Below are positions 12,460-24,700 of a DNA stretch of 64,000 bases, one piece after another. The position numbers were made by a program, and so were the translations under genes. Origin of the DNA: Rotaria sp. Silwood1 (lineage: Eukaryota; Rotifera; Eurotatoria; Philodinida; Philodinidae); NCBI GenBank assembly GCA_905250075.1, contig CAJNOP010000022.1, positions 124,001-188,000 of the forward strand, in the 5' to 3' direction. Every line of letters starts with the position of its first letter. Positions within the stretch are counted from its first letter, which is position 1. The notes beneath the pieces are model-generated. The model did not search any database. It had not been told where the DNA came from and saw only the letters and a list, made by a program, of their open reading frames with translations.

Positions 12460-14960
12460 ACCACATCGCTATTTTCTAATATTGATTTTTGTATTTCTTC
12501 ATATATTGATTTTAATCAATAATAACAGATACTTTATTCATTCTATATGAAAAAAAGGAAATAGAATTTATGATTAAACTATCTATTTTTCAAATAGATT
12601 TATTTCGAAATGTTGTATCAATCAAGTTTTACAACTAAATGCAATCTTTGATATTCACTTGCAGATTATTATCTAAGTCTTTTCGAAATCAATTCAATAG
12701 TTGAACATGGTTTTTTTCCTCGTAGTTATCTAATAGGAAAATTTTATTCATTTAAGACTCATCTACAACCAATTGAACAAACCATAATTGTTATATTAAG
12801 AATCAATACTTATAAAATAATCATCGTCGAAATTTTCTTTATTTATTATTAAAATTTATCAACATCATATTCTGATAAATTATAATAAAATTATCAGTGT
12901 AACTCCTATTTCAAAAGTCTTGATATAAAATATTTATTCATTTTTCAATCACTGAAACATAGTTATTGAGAGTCACAAATAGTTAACTAAAATTTCAACT
13001 TTGTACTTTTTCAAATACGTGATCGGCGTACATCTATGACTTAGAATGAATTAGAAATAAGTCATATATTTGACAGTGTTTAAAAGCCAAAGGTGAAAGA
13101 TATTTCTGTCCGTAAGTTTTCTATCATTAAGAAAAGACACTAAATTTGTTGCATAAGAAATAGGAGACTTTGAAAAATTGATTTTTTGACCACATAGTAT
13201 TCATACAAACCAAGAAGTCCTGTTATTCATTCGATTCCAAGCCTATTGTAATAGATCGTTTTATAGAGCATTGAATACTCAACATATCGTCGACTTGGAA
13301 CTGCTTCAAAATGTAACATACACAAATCATGACTGTCGAACAAAAAAATTGAGTGGGCTTGAAAAGGAGGATGTAGGTGTTGATGTGTTCTTTTCATCCT
13401 CAACTACCCACAACTATATTTTCAGTATATGAATTTTTTTAGTCAATTATCAATTTTTAGACACTAATGACTCAACGTGCGCAGTCTCTGATCACATGAC
13501 TGCCTGTTTGAATATCGAAATTACCAACTAACAAAATGAAAGACTATATTTCAATAAAAATATTGTTGTTGATACCCGATCATGCAAGTAATCAATTAAG
13601 ATAGATAAGAAGCAATTGCTTGTGATCGAATATGTTGGTATCATAAGTCATTGTTTGCCTCTCTTGTATAATCGCTATTTCAGTGACGAAATAAATGCAC
13701 TAACCTTTCGCAGTTGATTCTATATATTACAGATAAAAACGTCGAGTTTTACTTTAGTTGTTAATCAGAAACGCTCTTCAGATTCCAATTTGAAGTTTCA
13801 TGTGAGAAAACTATTCTCAAAATCTATTGAGACTAACTAATACCAACCAAATAAACTTGTTCGAAATTATCTTTCTCGAAATCTTCAAGTGATCAAGGTT
13901 TGTCGAAAACTTTTCTTTCAGAAGCTGTTTTAGGTGTCTCCCATAAAAAATTCTCTTTTTGAATGCGATAAAAAGAGAAAGACCATCCAAATACTCAATT
14001 CGATCAATCCAGTCGTTGATATAATAGCTTCTAAGTGTATTAACTATTGTTGTCGCATTTTTCTTTCAAATTACTGTTTGATGCACAGATTCTTTTGCTA
14101 TTAGCACATCTAACTCAACATAGCAGAAAGCTGATCAACACTGTTCATTCTCTTCCTTTTTTATGAAAATCAACCGTGTTTCATTCACAAAATGCATTGT
14201 GCTACTGTGACTGGCCTATGAACGTGAAACTAACTGTCGTGTTTCATATCATTTTGAATAATAATCTCATTCGAACCTTAGATCTCAACGCGAAAGTCGC
14301 GAAAATTCAAACTCTATTAGGATAACGGAAAAAATCATCCCAATTTTCCTCGAGATAAAATAAAACACAGAAAGAATAAGAAAATCACAACTGGTAATAA
14401 GCCGTTTAGTTTTTCCGTTAATATACAACCATCCATTTTAACAAGAGGATTTTTACACTTACCAGCAATGTCAGCATACAGAATGAAATCACTGTAATAA
14501 ACATATTTGGTCATTCTTTTCCTAAATATAAGTGACCATGTATTATTTGTTTAATTCTTTATAATAACATAAGAATTCAATCTAGTGAATGAATGAAATT
14601 TATCACGTTGAGGTCATACACCAATGATTCATATAGATCATCCTCGGTTACCAATAGAAGTTTTTTATTCTTCTTCTGTTCTCAGTTCCATCGTTTTGGA
14701 ATCGCCGAGCTTTGTCTGCTTGAGACCAGTTTTTCATTATTCCAACTAACTTAGATTCGTAAGAGACAAAATAAAACTTCGATAAATACAAATTTATCGG
14801 AAAAAAGCGTGTTTCTTTTTATTGACTTCAAGTGAAATTGTGAATGTGGTACAACAATGAATGACAATCTGTGTCCGTTATCCTCTCTGTTATTCATCAA
14901 AGTCGACATGCAGGTCAGCATCAATTTTTGAATTATATCGATCTGTCAACGACAACAATG
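12460..14960. other. Gene-poor intergenic sequence
   Basis: AT-rich sequence with no supportable exon, RNA gene or repeat seen on either strand. Confidence 0.4.
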
Positions 14961-15340
14961 ATAGCATGGCAACAGAAGAGAAACTTCTCAATGCTCGAAT
15001 ACCACTGACCAATGGACAAAATAAAGAAATGTTACACATAACGTTAGAGGAATTGCAGACAGAGATGAAATTCAAATCTGAGCCATTGGCGTATGAAGGA
15101 TTTTTCTGAAATTAAGTATACTCCTAGCTCACCAGTCTTGAGAATTGGGTATCGGTGAGCCACACGAAAATGAAATGAGTCGTGATGTTTAGTAGAGAAA
15201 ACGAAAACTGTCGTTAGCTCTTATGAAGAAAACGACAGCAGAACCAATTACTTTGCCTAGATTTTCAATGAGCCAAAGACTTGTGTCACGATGTGATCAA
15301 GATTAGGAGAGCAAATACAAAGATGTTCACATCAGAAACA
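14961..15340 (+). other. Possible decayed gene remnant
   Basis: From about 14967 a frame with gene-like codon use reads MATEEKLLNARIPLTNG..ITLEELQTEMKFKSEPLAYEG and stops at 15107. About 110 bases later (15223 on) another frame gives MKKTTAEPITLPRFSMSQRL and then a stop at 15304. No family recognised; it may be chance. Confidence 0.2.
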
Positions 15341-16264
15341 ATGTTAATATTAGTTTAATTTTTACTCATCGTCTAAAACCAACGAAACTCTTTTTGTTTT
15401 TGAGTAATTTTCATAGGAAATAGTTCAACGTCGGAAAGACCTATCAACGAGCAGAAATTTTGAAAAAAGTAATTCTTTAAGCAAAACTTTTTGCGAACTA
15501 TTATAATAACATAACCTTGTCATACTATCAATTATGCATTAACGTCGTTATATCTCACTAAGAAATGCCCTTAATAAATACTTTATCGTCGAAGACTGCT
15601 AGGTCGATGACGCACGTTCAAGAATGAAACTTTTTGAAGGTAAACGAAATCAAATATTGATGATGACATTTGACTACACTTGGTAGCTGTTACAATTTTG
15701 TACGAGAAAATGTTTTGGGCTTTCTCTATACCTTTCTCGAAAAAAAGCAAGTTTTTTTCGTTTTTCTGGAAAAGAGAAATTATCCTCGTTCGTTTTGCTG
15801 AGACACTCATGGAACAAGCTATATAGGATGCAAATCTCGAAAAAGGGTGTGAAAGTTGATAGGAGAAAAATCATATAGAGGAGTCTGCATGATAAAGTTA
15901 CAATAGAGAAGGTGTGGGTGTAGGCGATTAAACGACGCGCATACACACCCAAACCGACACGTATACCCGGCAATCACACCAACACCCTCTCTAAAATGTT
16001 TTTCTCTAAACAGACACCATATCCTCATTTGCATTTCAAGAATTGCTTAAGTATCTTTGTACTTTCCTGTTTATTAAATGCATTGCTGGGTTCTGTGCAC
16101 ATGCTACTGTTCTCCGGATTTTCTCTTCCTAGTTTTTCCTTTCAAGGATTTTTCTTTTTCCAGATTTTTGTCTCTTCGGAATATTTTTCTGGATGTTGAG
16201 ATAACATTGCCATAGTTACTCATAACATATAATTCTCTCATCAATTTCTTTTTTGATATTTTAG
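15341..16264. other. Upstream region of the Rab-like gene
   Basis: It should hold the missing first exon of the Rab-like gene, but I could not choose one. Long frames on both strands at 15674-16286 are rich in Phe/Ser/Leu from pyrimidine tracts and do not look coding. An acceptor (ATATTTTAG) ends at 16264. Confidence 0.35.
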
Positions 16265-17084
16265 AGAAAAAATAATGCAAAACCATCTTTGAATCAGACC
16301 GACGGTGATCGAGAAACTTTCTCGAGCACCAATTATATTTTTAAGATTGTATTAGTGGGCGATTCTGGTGTTGGTAAATCAAATTTGATATCACGTTTTA
16401 TCCAAAATGAGTTTTTACTAGAAAGTCGGTCGACTATTGGCGTTGAGTTTTTTACAAAAGAAGTACAAATTGATGGAAAAACGATTAAAGTACAGATATG
16501 GGATACAGGTAAGAGTTTCTTTCAATATATATTTCTCATTTATATCTTTTCATATTGTATAGCCGGTCAAGAACGGTTTAGAGCGATAACAAAGGCTTAT
16601 TATCGTAATGCATCAGGTGCTCTACTCGTATATGACATTTTGAAAGCATCAACATTTCAGAATATTGTTCAATGGTTTGAAATTTTTTTCATTGGTTTTT
16701 TCACAAGATACTTATCCTTTTAAAAGGTACAATGAACTGAGATCTAATGTGGAGATTGACTGTCGTATTATATTGGTGGGAAATAAATTTGATCAACGAC
16801 ATATTCGAGCTGTTTCACCCAGTGATGCTAAACAATTTGCTGACGAAAGAAATATTCAGTAAGTTTACTATTCTTTTTTTCTGTTAGAAATCAATATGTA
16901 AAATATATTTTGCAAAAACAGGTATATTGAAACATCAGCATTTGATTCTACGAATGTTGAACAAGCTTTTCAAAATCTTATTGTTGATATCTATCGACAC
17001 TGGAGACCACCACCATGCTCACCTTTACCGCCAAGTCCAATAAATCCGAGCGAACCAAAAAAGCGGGATCGGTGTTGTTTCTAA
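16265..17084 (+). CDS. Rab11-like small GTPase (start exon not found)
   Basis: Rab11-type GTPases direct recycling-endosome traffic. Four exons close in phase: 16265-16508, 16563-16674, 16727-16858, 16922-17084, 216 codons before the stop, the usual Rab11 length. All nucleotide-binding motifs are present: [16 protein letters not shown] (switch I), [13 protein letters not shown] (switch II, split by an intron), NKFD and [14 protein letters not shown], the last being close to Rab11's 'ETSALDSTNVE'. The C terminus is Pro-rich and ends RDRCCF, giving a CC-x prenylation signal instead of the CC-xxx of Rab11. No in-frame ATG exists in exon 1: the ATG at 16275 is one frame off and meets a stop after five codons. 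So either an upstream coding exon is joined at the acceptor 16263-16264, or the gene has lost its start. Confidence 0.85.
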
Positions 17085-18465
17085 TGATCTTTTATGTATG
17101 GTTATGTTCTTCATTGTTTTAAATAGCCATGTGAAAAAAATTAGAAAACATTTGAACTCGCATTGAAATATGAGACTAACGTTATGAAATAATGAATTTT
17201 GTTTTGTTTTTCGTATTATAAAGAGACGACTATCTGATGTAAGTAGTTCTATGCACACTTAATATTGACAGTTAATCACATTTCTACATACGCCTCGTGC
17301 CGTTCTATTTTATTTGGTATTGAAGTCCTCGTCAAGCTTCTACTATACTTTGTGCTTTTTTCTTGCACGTGATTGATGATGAATGTGAGTGTGAGTTTTC
17401 TTTTTTCATCACAGCCACATTTTCTGATCATCAGAATTTTTTTGGTTTTGTATGCAACACACAAACAAACCTAAACTCCTTATCATTTCAGATCACTGCT
17501 CTCTGAATCTCATGAGACTCCCTATAGGATACCTGTAGGTCATAATTGAAATTATACAACAATATATTTGAAAAGTAAGGAGTAAAATATATTATTGAAT
17601 ACTATCATAAAAAAGTGACGATTACAAAATTTTAATAGTTGTAATAGATACTAACACCCGACTTATCCACTAACAGTTAAGTGACTTTAGACATAAGATC
17701 AAATTTGTTGAGCTCACTTCTCAAAAATTTAGTTGAGGAACAATAAAACGTAGAATTATATTGAAACAGCATCAAGTTTGAGTCCCTAGAATTTGGAAAA
17801 GAAATCGAGCAAGAAAAAAAAACAGAGACGCAGCTTTGCACTTTTTATCAGATCATATAATCTATTATTCGGGTAAACATCAGAAACTGCGCTATTTACA
17901 TAGCACATACTAAAAGCAATGGCGGAGGTATGATAGTACCATATAGAAAGCTTGAGAAAAATTCCTTTTTACGTACACCAATAGTAAAAACTAAGCTCTG
18001 TATTTCTGCAATATTTCATCATTGTTCTACTTGTTTCATAGCAGTAAAATTTCGATAAGAACTTTTTAGTAATGACGTGTGACAGTTACATTAGTTCACA
18101 TTGTCTTCGTTACGTATTCTCTTCTTGATCTTCTCTTTTACAACTTAATCGTCTACACATATAAGTATTTCGTTCATATAGGATAATGTAAGCGCTTAGG
18201 TTTTTTTTAATAAAAATATTCTTTTATTTAAATCAGTAATAAAATATTTTGGATGTGATATGGAAAACTAAGTATACATGCATGAAATCGCATAGAAAAC
18301 TGGTTAAAAGACGACAGAAATCCACTGTAAAATCACGATTTATGGCTAAAACTGTCAATATAATCTAGAAAAATCGATCATTTATCGTGTTTACGCGCAC
18401 GATTTCTTGTTTTGATAAATCGCAGTTAATCGCCAATTTTTTACCGATTTTGAGCACATGAGATC
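17085..18465. other. Intergenic between convergent genes
   Basis: This holds the 3' sides of the Rab-like gene (+) and the membrane-protein gene (-). Nothing else recognised. Confidence 0.4.
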
Positions 18466-18882
18466 TCATTTTTTCCGAAACCAAGGTATTGTTGATGCCT
18501 CTGTATTATACGTATCTAATCCATGTACATAAATCATACATAGCATAAATCCAAAATACACGTTCAGTGCACCAAAGACCAAACCAATCAAAGTCAAATA
18601 CAATCTACTATCATTGTCTTTAAACTGCATCACCAATGTGAATATTTGAGCCAATTCAGCGATAACAAACATGAAAAAGAATACTAATAGTAAACAAAGT
18701 ATGAAGCTGGGCTTACATTCTTTCCAAAGCCATAATAGATAGAATGCAAATAAACATGTTGCCAGAATTAGATGTGAGTTAGGATGATCATAAAACCAGT
18801 ATACGATACCGACGAGAAAATAACATGAAAAACTCACACAATAATATACAAATTCTGGCCACATTTGTGAGACAGACGACAT
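18466..18882 (-). CDS. Four-span membrane protein, unknown family
   Basis: One uninterrupted frame of 138 codons, starting MSSVSQMWPEF and ending TIPWFRKK. Four hydrophobic segments are visible: about residues 12-30, 37-53, 58-83 and 93-120. The loop between the first two carries YDHPNSH and the third begins after KECKPS. A tetraspan layout with short N and C ends predicts a small integral membrane protein with both termini on the same side. No signature of a named family was recognised, though MARVEL-like or other small tetraspan families are possible. No intron seen. The hydrophobic pattern and length favour a real gene; there is no independent support. Confidence 0.55.
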   Translation of the reverse strand: MSSVSQMWPEFVYYCVSFSCYFLVGIVYWFYDHPNSHLILATCLFAFYLLWLWKECKPSFILCLLLVFFFMFVIAELAQIFTLVMQFKDNDSRLYLTLIGLVFGALNVYFGFMLCMIYVHGLDTYNTEASTIPWFRKK

Positions 18883-20518
18883 TATCGTTCGACTATAATG
18901 TGTGTTATAAGGTTTACTTACTAAGACGAACTATATTTTTATACAGAGTACACATAATTTGCAACGTGGCACATTATAAAAACCTTATGATTCATCACGA
19001 TGAATACTTACAGAACAATCAGTAAAACAGAGTGCTGTTCTCCTGAATTGTACAATCACATCGAAAGTGCATTCACGGTACGCTCAGCATTAGTAGTTAC
19101 TTTGAATAAGTAATACTAGTCGTTAATATAATGTAGTTATTCAATATACAATCGATCTGTATTATTCGCTTTTGAATTGAGTGATAAAAAATCTATGTTT
19201 GCTATTTTTCTCTTTTCAATGTTTTGGGTCGTATGTTGCAAGATGTACGTTGCACGGTAGTTCTTTTTAGAAGTGCAATGCTATTAGTCAATCATAGGCA
19301 TACTCTTGTGACAGAAGAGAGAAAAGAATGAAAATATCTATTGAATAAGGCATGGGTGGAGTGTAAGTGGAGATGAGACAATCAGCCACATGAATGAATA
19401 TAGACAGGGACACATACGAATGGAAAAACTCATTTTATTACATTCAAATTTGCTTCTAATAGAGCGAATATAAATTCTTTGAGTAATGTTTTCCATCAAA
19501 TGTGCTAGTCCGATATTGTGTCCATACAGAAACACTGTTCTCATACTTCATCGGACAATATTTCTCAATTTTTTGCCACTTTTGGTTCCTATTGAAACCA
19601 ATTACATCCAGACCGTTGACATTGTTTCAATGGATCCTAACAGTCTGAACTGTTCCTTCAGGAAATTTTACAGCGCAATGGATTGCCGTTGCCATTTTTA
19701 ATTCAATGCCCCGATAAGAAAATCCTCTTTGGTTTACACCCTATTTGCTTTTACACTGCGCTTCCTTTGAAAAATCATTAGATTTATAGCACGGAAATTC
19801 TCAATAGGAAATTCGAAACCGAAAGTTTGATGTAAACTATTCTTTATTTCTTCAACTTCATTGTCTAGCTGGAAAGTCAAAGTTTTATTGGAATTCTTCA
19901 TTTAGAAAGTTTTAGTGCAGTAGTCTCGAAAAAAACTTAGCTTTCACATAGATCTTTTCTGAAGCGAATCTACAGCGTACTTGTAATATCAATGACTAGT
20001 CGCGCCATTATTTGAATGCACTTAAACAAAAATCGATTTTTTTCCATTTACCATAAAATATGTGATCTCATTTACATATACTTTTTCATATTAACTTCTT
20101 CGAGTTAAAACTGGTAAAATATGCATATAATTGAATACTCAGCCAGAAACAAAAAATCTTTACTTTCTCAAAAACACTTTTCCTTGCTGAAAACATCAAA
20201 GTCAACATTTCGAAAAAACGATTATAGACTTGAATTCCTGGACTACGATTGCTTCGGTCAAACTTTATAAAAAGTCTCAACCTGCTTCGTATACGTGCAC
20301 GTGTCTTAACACGTGCTTCCAAATATACAAGCAACCAAGCACATCAACTCAGTGTTATTTTATATGACTGTTTATTCAGTCGAGAGAAGAACTGTCGAGC
20401 ACTTTGAAACCATTGGTAAAATTCGAAGCTGACGTTATCACCTCTTATTTCAGTCGCAACATATTTGCGCATACTATATATAAAGGTGGTTTGATAACGA
20501 AAGAGTGTCAAGTATCTC
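18883..20518. other. Intergenic up to the assembly gap
   Basis: Includes the upstream region of the membrane-protein gene. No other exon, RNA or repeat supported. Confidence 0.4.
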
Positions 20519-20618
20519 NNNNNNNNNNNNNNNNNNNNNNNNNNNNNNNNNNNNNNNNNNNNNNNNNNNNNNNNNNNNNNNNNNNNNNNNNNNNNNNNNN
20601 NNNNNNNNNNNNNNNNNN
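20519..20618. other. Assembly gap (100 N)
   Basis: Exactly 100 undetermined bases, the usual scaffolding placeholder, so the true distance and content are unknown. Frames crossing it are not meaningful. Confidence 0.99.
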
Positions 20619-20665
20619 ACGATGCATTTGAAAAGTACTTCAGAACTTCTGAGACACCCTTTGTA

Positions 20666-20915
20666 GGAGAAGAACGAGACAAGCATAACGAATGGAAAAA
20701 GACATTGCGGCTATTCCTTTTATGGATAACACTGCGTATGAGGGAAAGACAAACTAGTAATGCCATTCCAAAGTATATATAGGAGAAGAACGTGATAAAC
20801 ATAACGAACGGGAAAAGACAGGGCGGTTGTTTCTATTATGGATAACACTATGTATGAGAGACAGACAAACTAATAATTCCATTCCAAAGTATAGATAGGA
20901 GAAGAAAGAGATGAA
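20666..20915. repeat. 116-base tandem repeat next to the gap
   Basis: GGAGAAGAA starts at 20666, 20782 and 20898, a period of 116. The first two units align over their whole length (both contain TATGGATAACACT and CCATTCCAAAGTATA); the third is cut short. More units may lie in the gap. Confidence 0.8.
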
Positions 20916-21009
20916 ATTACATAAAAATATGGATGGGTAATAGACAGAAACAGGTATTGCAATCATTTCAATCGAGGATAAGCAACAACTTACACGTCAA
21001 ATTGGATTG

Positions 21010-21645
21010 TTACAACCTTGTCCTTTCTCATAACTAATTTTGATCTAGGTACATGCAAATTGCATAAAACTTTCTAAATATGATGGAGTTGTAGTGAAAA
21101 GACTATGTTGAAATTTTCAGTCCTATACTATATCGTTTGAAAGAGATATTTAATAAACAATTGTCAATAGTACCTTATTTGCTAGCCTAAAATGATTTGT
21201 GGATTTTCATTTTATATATTTTTCTTTTGTCTGGAAGAACATGGCAGAGCCTCTTTTTTTAAATTTTTACTTTTTGAGCAGAAACAACGGATAACAAGCT
21301 CAACAACTGAAAAAATTCCGAAAAATAGGTCATTTTCGGTTATTGAATTTGTCATTTTTTCTCTGCCTAAATAGTCAAAATTAAAAAACAGGGCTCTGCT
21401 ATGCTCTTCCAAACGAAAACAAATTAAATATACAGAACGAAAGTCCACAGAGAATTCCAGGTCACTAAATAAGATATTATGGATTATTTTATACTTAATA
21501 TCGCCTTCAAAGCGTATGGTATAGGGCTGAAAATTTTGCCATAGTCTCTTCACTATAGCTCGATCATATCTTGAAAGTCTTATGCGATTTGCATGCGCTT
21601 GGGCCAAATTCCATTGTGAGAAAACGTAGAGACGGCTTTAAGTGT
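21010..21645. mobile_element. Palindromic non-autonomous element, copy B
   Basis: The left arm (about 21010-21285) is inverted in the right arm (about 21360-21640). Shared words are ACATGCAAATYGCATAA, TTTTCAGYCCTATAC and GAAGARCATRGCAGAGCC. The central part is shared in outline with copies A and C, and the right outer part resembles that of copy C. No open frame of note. The two arms differ at roughly a quarter of sites by eye, so it is old. Confidence 0.65.
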
Positions 21646-21711
21646 CTGAATACTTTTTAGACTGATTGTAAATGAAGACACTTTGAGACAGAAAAATAAC
21701 AGAGAACTTAT

Positions 21712-22626
21712 ATGGCAACAGTGATGATATCAACTAATCTTGACGTGACATTTGACTACCATGGGACAGACGAAACTATCATAATCACCTACCGTTGGGA
21801 CACAGTTGGAGTACCACGTGCAGTGGTCCAGTTATTCCATGGAATGGGCGAGCACGCGCTGCGCTATGGTGAGTTTGCAAAAGCGCTCACTGTCGAAGGA
21901 ATAGTCGTCTATGGTCAAGATCATCGTAATCATGGAATTACGGCAAGATCGGTAGCCGATCTAGGTCAATTGGAGCCTGGTGGTTGATCAATGCTTATAA
22001 ACGACACACATCTACTTGTCGAACTCATTCGTTCGCAGAGCTCGCATATTCCTTTAGTTCTTCTGGGACACAGCATGGGCTCCTTCGCAGTTCAGCAGTA
22101 TCTTCTTGACTAAAGCGGAGAAGTTAACACAGTTGTACTAACTGGAACCACCGCACTCGATCTCCTCGAGCCAGCATTCAACTTAGATCAACCACTCGAT
22201 CTCACCACGTTAAACGTTGCGTTCCATCCGGTGAGAGCCAACTTTGATTTGTTGAGCAGGGATGAGCCAGTGGTTGACGCCTACATCAAAGATTCGTTGT
22301 GTGGCTTTGAACTGGATGTAGAATCATGCAAAGAAATGTTCCGCGGTGCTCGACGTATGATCGACTCTGGAGCCCTGCGACAGATACGCAGCAACTTACC
22401 TATCTTCATATCCGTTGGTGACCTGGATCCGATCAACCAGCAGTTGGCATTGGTCGATGCATTTATTGAGCGCTTTCGGACGGCAGGGCTGAAAAATGTG
22501 ACTGTCAAGACTTACCATGGAGCACGACACGAAGTTCTAAATGAAACAAACCGTGGCAACGTTGTGAAGCACATCTTGGTCTGGCTGGAGTGTACAATAT
22601 CGAACATTAAAGCAACACCAACCTGA
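21712..22626 (+). pseudogene. Alpha/beta hydrolase (monoacylglycerol-lipase type), bacterial-like, two nonsense codons
   Basis: This is a hydrolase of the serine aminopeptidase S33 / monoacylglycerol lipase family. One frame of 304 codons runs from ATG 21712 to TGA 22624, broken by TGA at codon 92 (21985) and TAA at codon 134 (22111) but with no frameshift. Family marks are in order: LFHGMGEH (oxyanion region), GQDHRNHG, the nucleophile elbow GHSMGS, the acid residue in SVGDLDP and the catalytic His in GARHEVLNE. All catalytic residues are kept. It has no intron and is clearly richer in G+C (about 50-58% in lines counted) than flanks near 30%, with bacterial-style codon choice. This suggests horizontal acquisition followed by inactivation. 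The first stop sits where the family often has Trp, so TGG to TGA is plausible. A bacterial donor is inferred, not tested. Confidence 0.82.
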
Positions 22627-23529
22627 ACTTCTGAAACATGCTAGCTACGATTAAGCTTGCGACAAAACCAATTTTAGACGTATGTTTTAGCAATTTTTGC
22701 TTGACCATCAACTGACAATCTCTAATCTTCTTATTTGTTTTTTCCATATCAAAAAATCTTATATTCTGCTGTTTTTAAATAACACATCCTATAAAATGAT
22801 CCTTGATTGTTTCAGAAAAGTCATGTTTTTAAAATATTCTTGTTGTCATTTATATGCATAGATGTAATCCAGCTCCTTTATCAAATGTAATAAGATCCTA
22901 ACTTAACATTCTTACCATGGGAGAGAAGAAATAAATCTCCTATAATCTTGAACATAACGAAAAAAACCAATAGAAAATTGTCACCAAAGAAATGAGCGTA
23001 TTCAATGAAGAAGGACATCAATAACTAAGAAATACAATATAGATCTTGGAGGAGGACAATAATAACTAAAACTTCATTGGAGAGAATAGTGATCGAAGTC
23101 ATAAATTTTTCCCTAATTTTCAAAGGTCACAGACGGATTCAAATAGAAAGAACTACTTGCTCCATTCATTTTTGTATTCTCTTAGCCTTCATATTAGTGT
23201 TCCTATTTTAGATAACAAGAGAAGAAATGGAAAATCAAAATTTTAATATTGAAATTTTTAATAGCTATACATTTAACCAAAGTATGTTAAATCAAAGTTT
23301 TCAATTATGAAATTTTTGAACCATTTTTTGGCATTCATTTTGCACCACAAAGAAATATTAAACATCCAGGCGATGATTGTGAGGTCTTTGTTAGAATTAA
23401 TAATGGATAACGTAATATAAACAAAGACCAACAACGATTAATATGATCACATGTCCAAAATTCACATCAAGATTTATTTAAAAATCTGCTAGGAGAATAT
23501 TCAAAAACAGATGGTATACCAAAAGAAAA
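22627..23529. other. Spacer after the hydrolase pseudogene
   Basis: AT-rich, with no supportable gene or repeat. Confidence 0.4.
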
Positions 23530-24340
23530 AAAAGTTAGTACCCTAGAGAAAGTACTGAGTTCAGGGTACCCATGTACTGAGAAAGCTCTAGCAGGGTACC
23601 CAATATGGGTACTTTGAAAATTCTCAGTAATTTTACTGATGTATGTACTGTTTGGGGTACCCGTAAAAGTACATTCACTGAATAAGTACCTGCATGGATA
23701 CACAAGTCTGTAACTTTACTGAGGAAATCTCGACAGGGTATCCTAAATTTTTCGCGTTCTGTGTGGCGACTATTCATTCACCGTTTTTTTTTTTACGTAC
23801 GGCTCTATATAAACAACTCGCTAAATCATAAGAAAATAATCAATTTTCATACTAGTTTTTTTCTAAATTATTTCTTGACTGTTTCTTAGTCGAGGAAATG
23901 CCGAGCTTGGTCGTAAATTAAGATCGGACTACCCTGAAGTGGTCTACGACCAACTCAAGCTGAGTCAGATCCCGACATTGTTCCTGCTAAGTTTTTGGAA
24001 TTGAAAAAATTACATTGAATAAAGTAAAAAAAAAATCTAGTAAATTATCTCAAGAAAAAGAAAAAATTTTAAAAAGTCAAAGATCAGGTTCGATCCTGAA
24101 CATACTGAAAATTTGGTAACAGGGTACTTAGAAATACTATAAAATGGTACCCAATTCAGTACTTGATCAGTACCTTTAGGTACCCAATTACTGTGCATTT
24201 TCCAGCAGGGTACTTGCCAAAGTACCACATAGGTACCTGTAAGTACCTGCAAGTACTTTGGTACTCAACAGTTCCTGTGACATACTGGTATCAGGGTACT
24301 TTTTTGGGTACCCTTAACTCAGTATATTCTCATGAGGAAT
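23530..24340. mobile_element. Foldback element studded with GGTACC/AGTACC words
   Basis: The left part (23536-23760) and right part (24110-24335) are rich in GGGTACCC, AGTACT and GGTACC, arranged so that the ends are inverted to each other (TACTGAGTTCAGGGTACCC on the left, its near-complement at the right end). The centre holds a small hairpin around 23908-23962 (AGCTTGGTCGTA / TACGACCAACT). No coding. Confidence 0.55.
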
Positions 24341-24700
24341 ATATTCCTCATCATTATTAGATGTGATTTAGTAAGATGGAAATTGAAGATTATCTGTAGT
24401 ACAGTCTAGACGCGAATCTAGAGAGCACACATAGTGATGATGCAAAATTTGATTAACATATTTTTTTGTCATATCGCATACTCGTTTTATGAAGACTAAA
24501 GAGTAAAAAGGCTAATGTGATTGTTACTCTTGCTTATCCTCTTTTTCTTGTGATTTTACCCCTAGCATTACCAAACAAAGATATATCATACATCATATTC
24601 TTAGAAAATTCAGAAATGAAAATCAACCGCTTTGCTATTTTTCTTGCATGTCATTATAATTTATTAATTTTCTTCCTTTTTTCACCATGCATCATATTAT

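Noticed and set aside
15674..16286. Overlapping frames on both strands before the Rab-like gene
   Set aside because: Produced by pyrimidine tracts, with no splice or family support. They may hide the missing first exon but I cannot choose one.
20344..20802. Minus-strand frame spanning the gap
   Set aside because: Its middle is unknown bases and the rest is the 116-base tandem repeat.
24060..24095. GGTTCGATCC word resembling a tRNA B box
   Set aside because: No acceptor stem, anticodon arm or A box around it.
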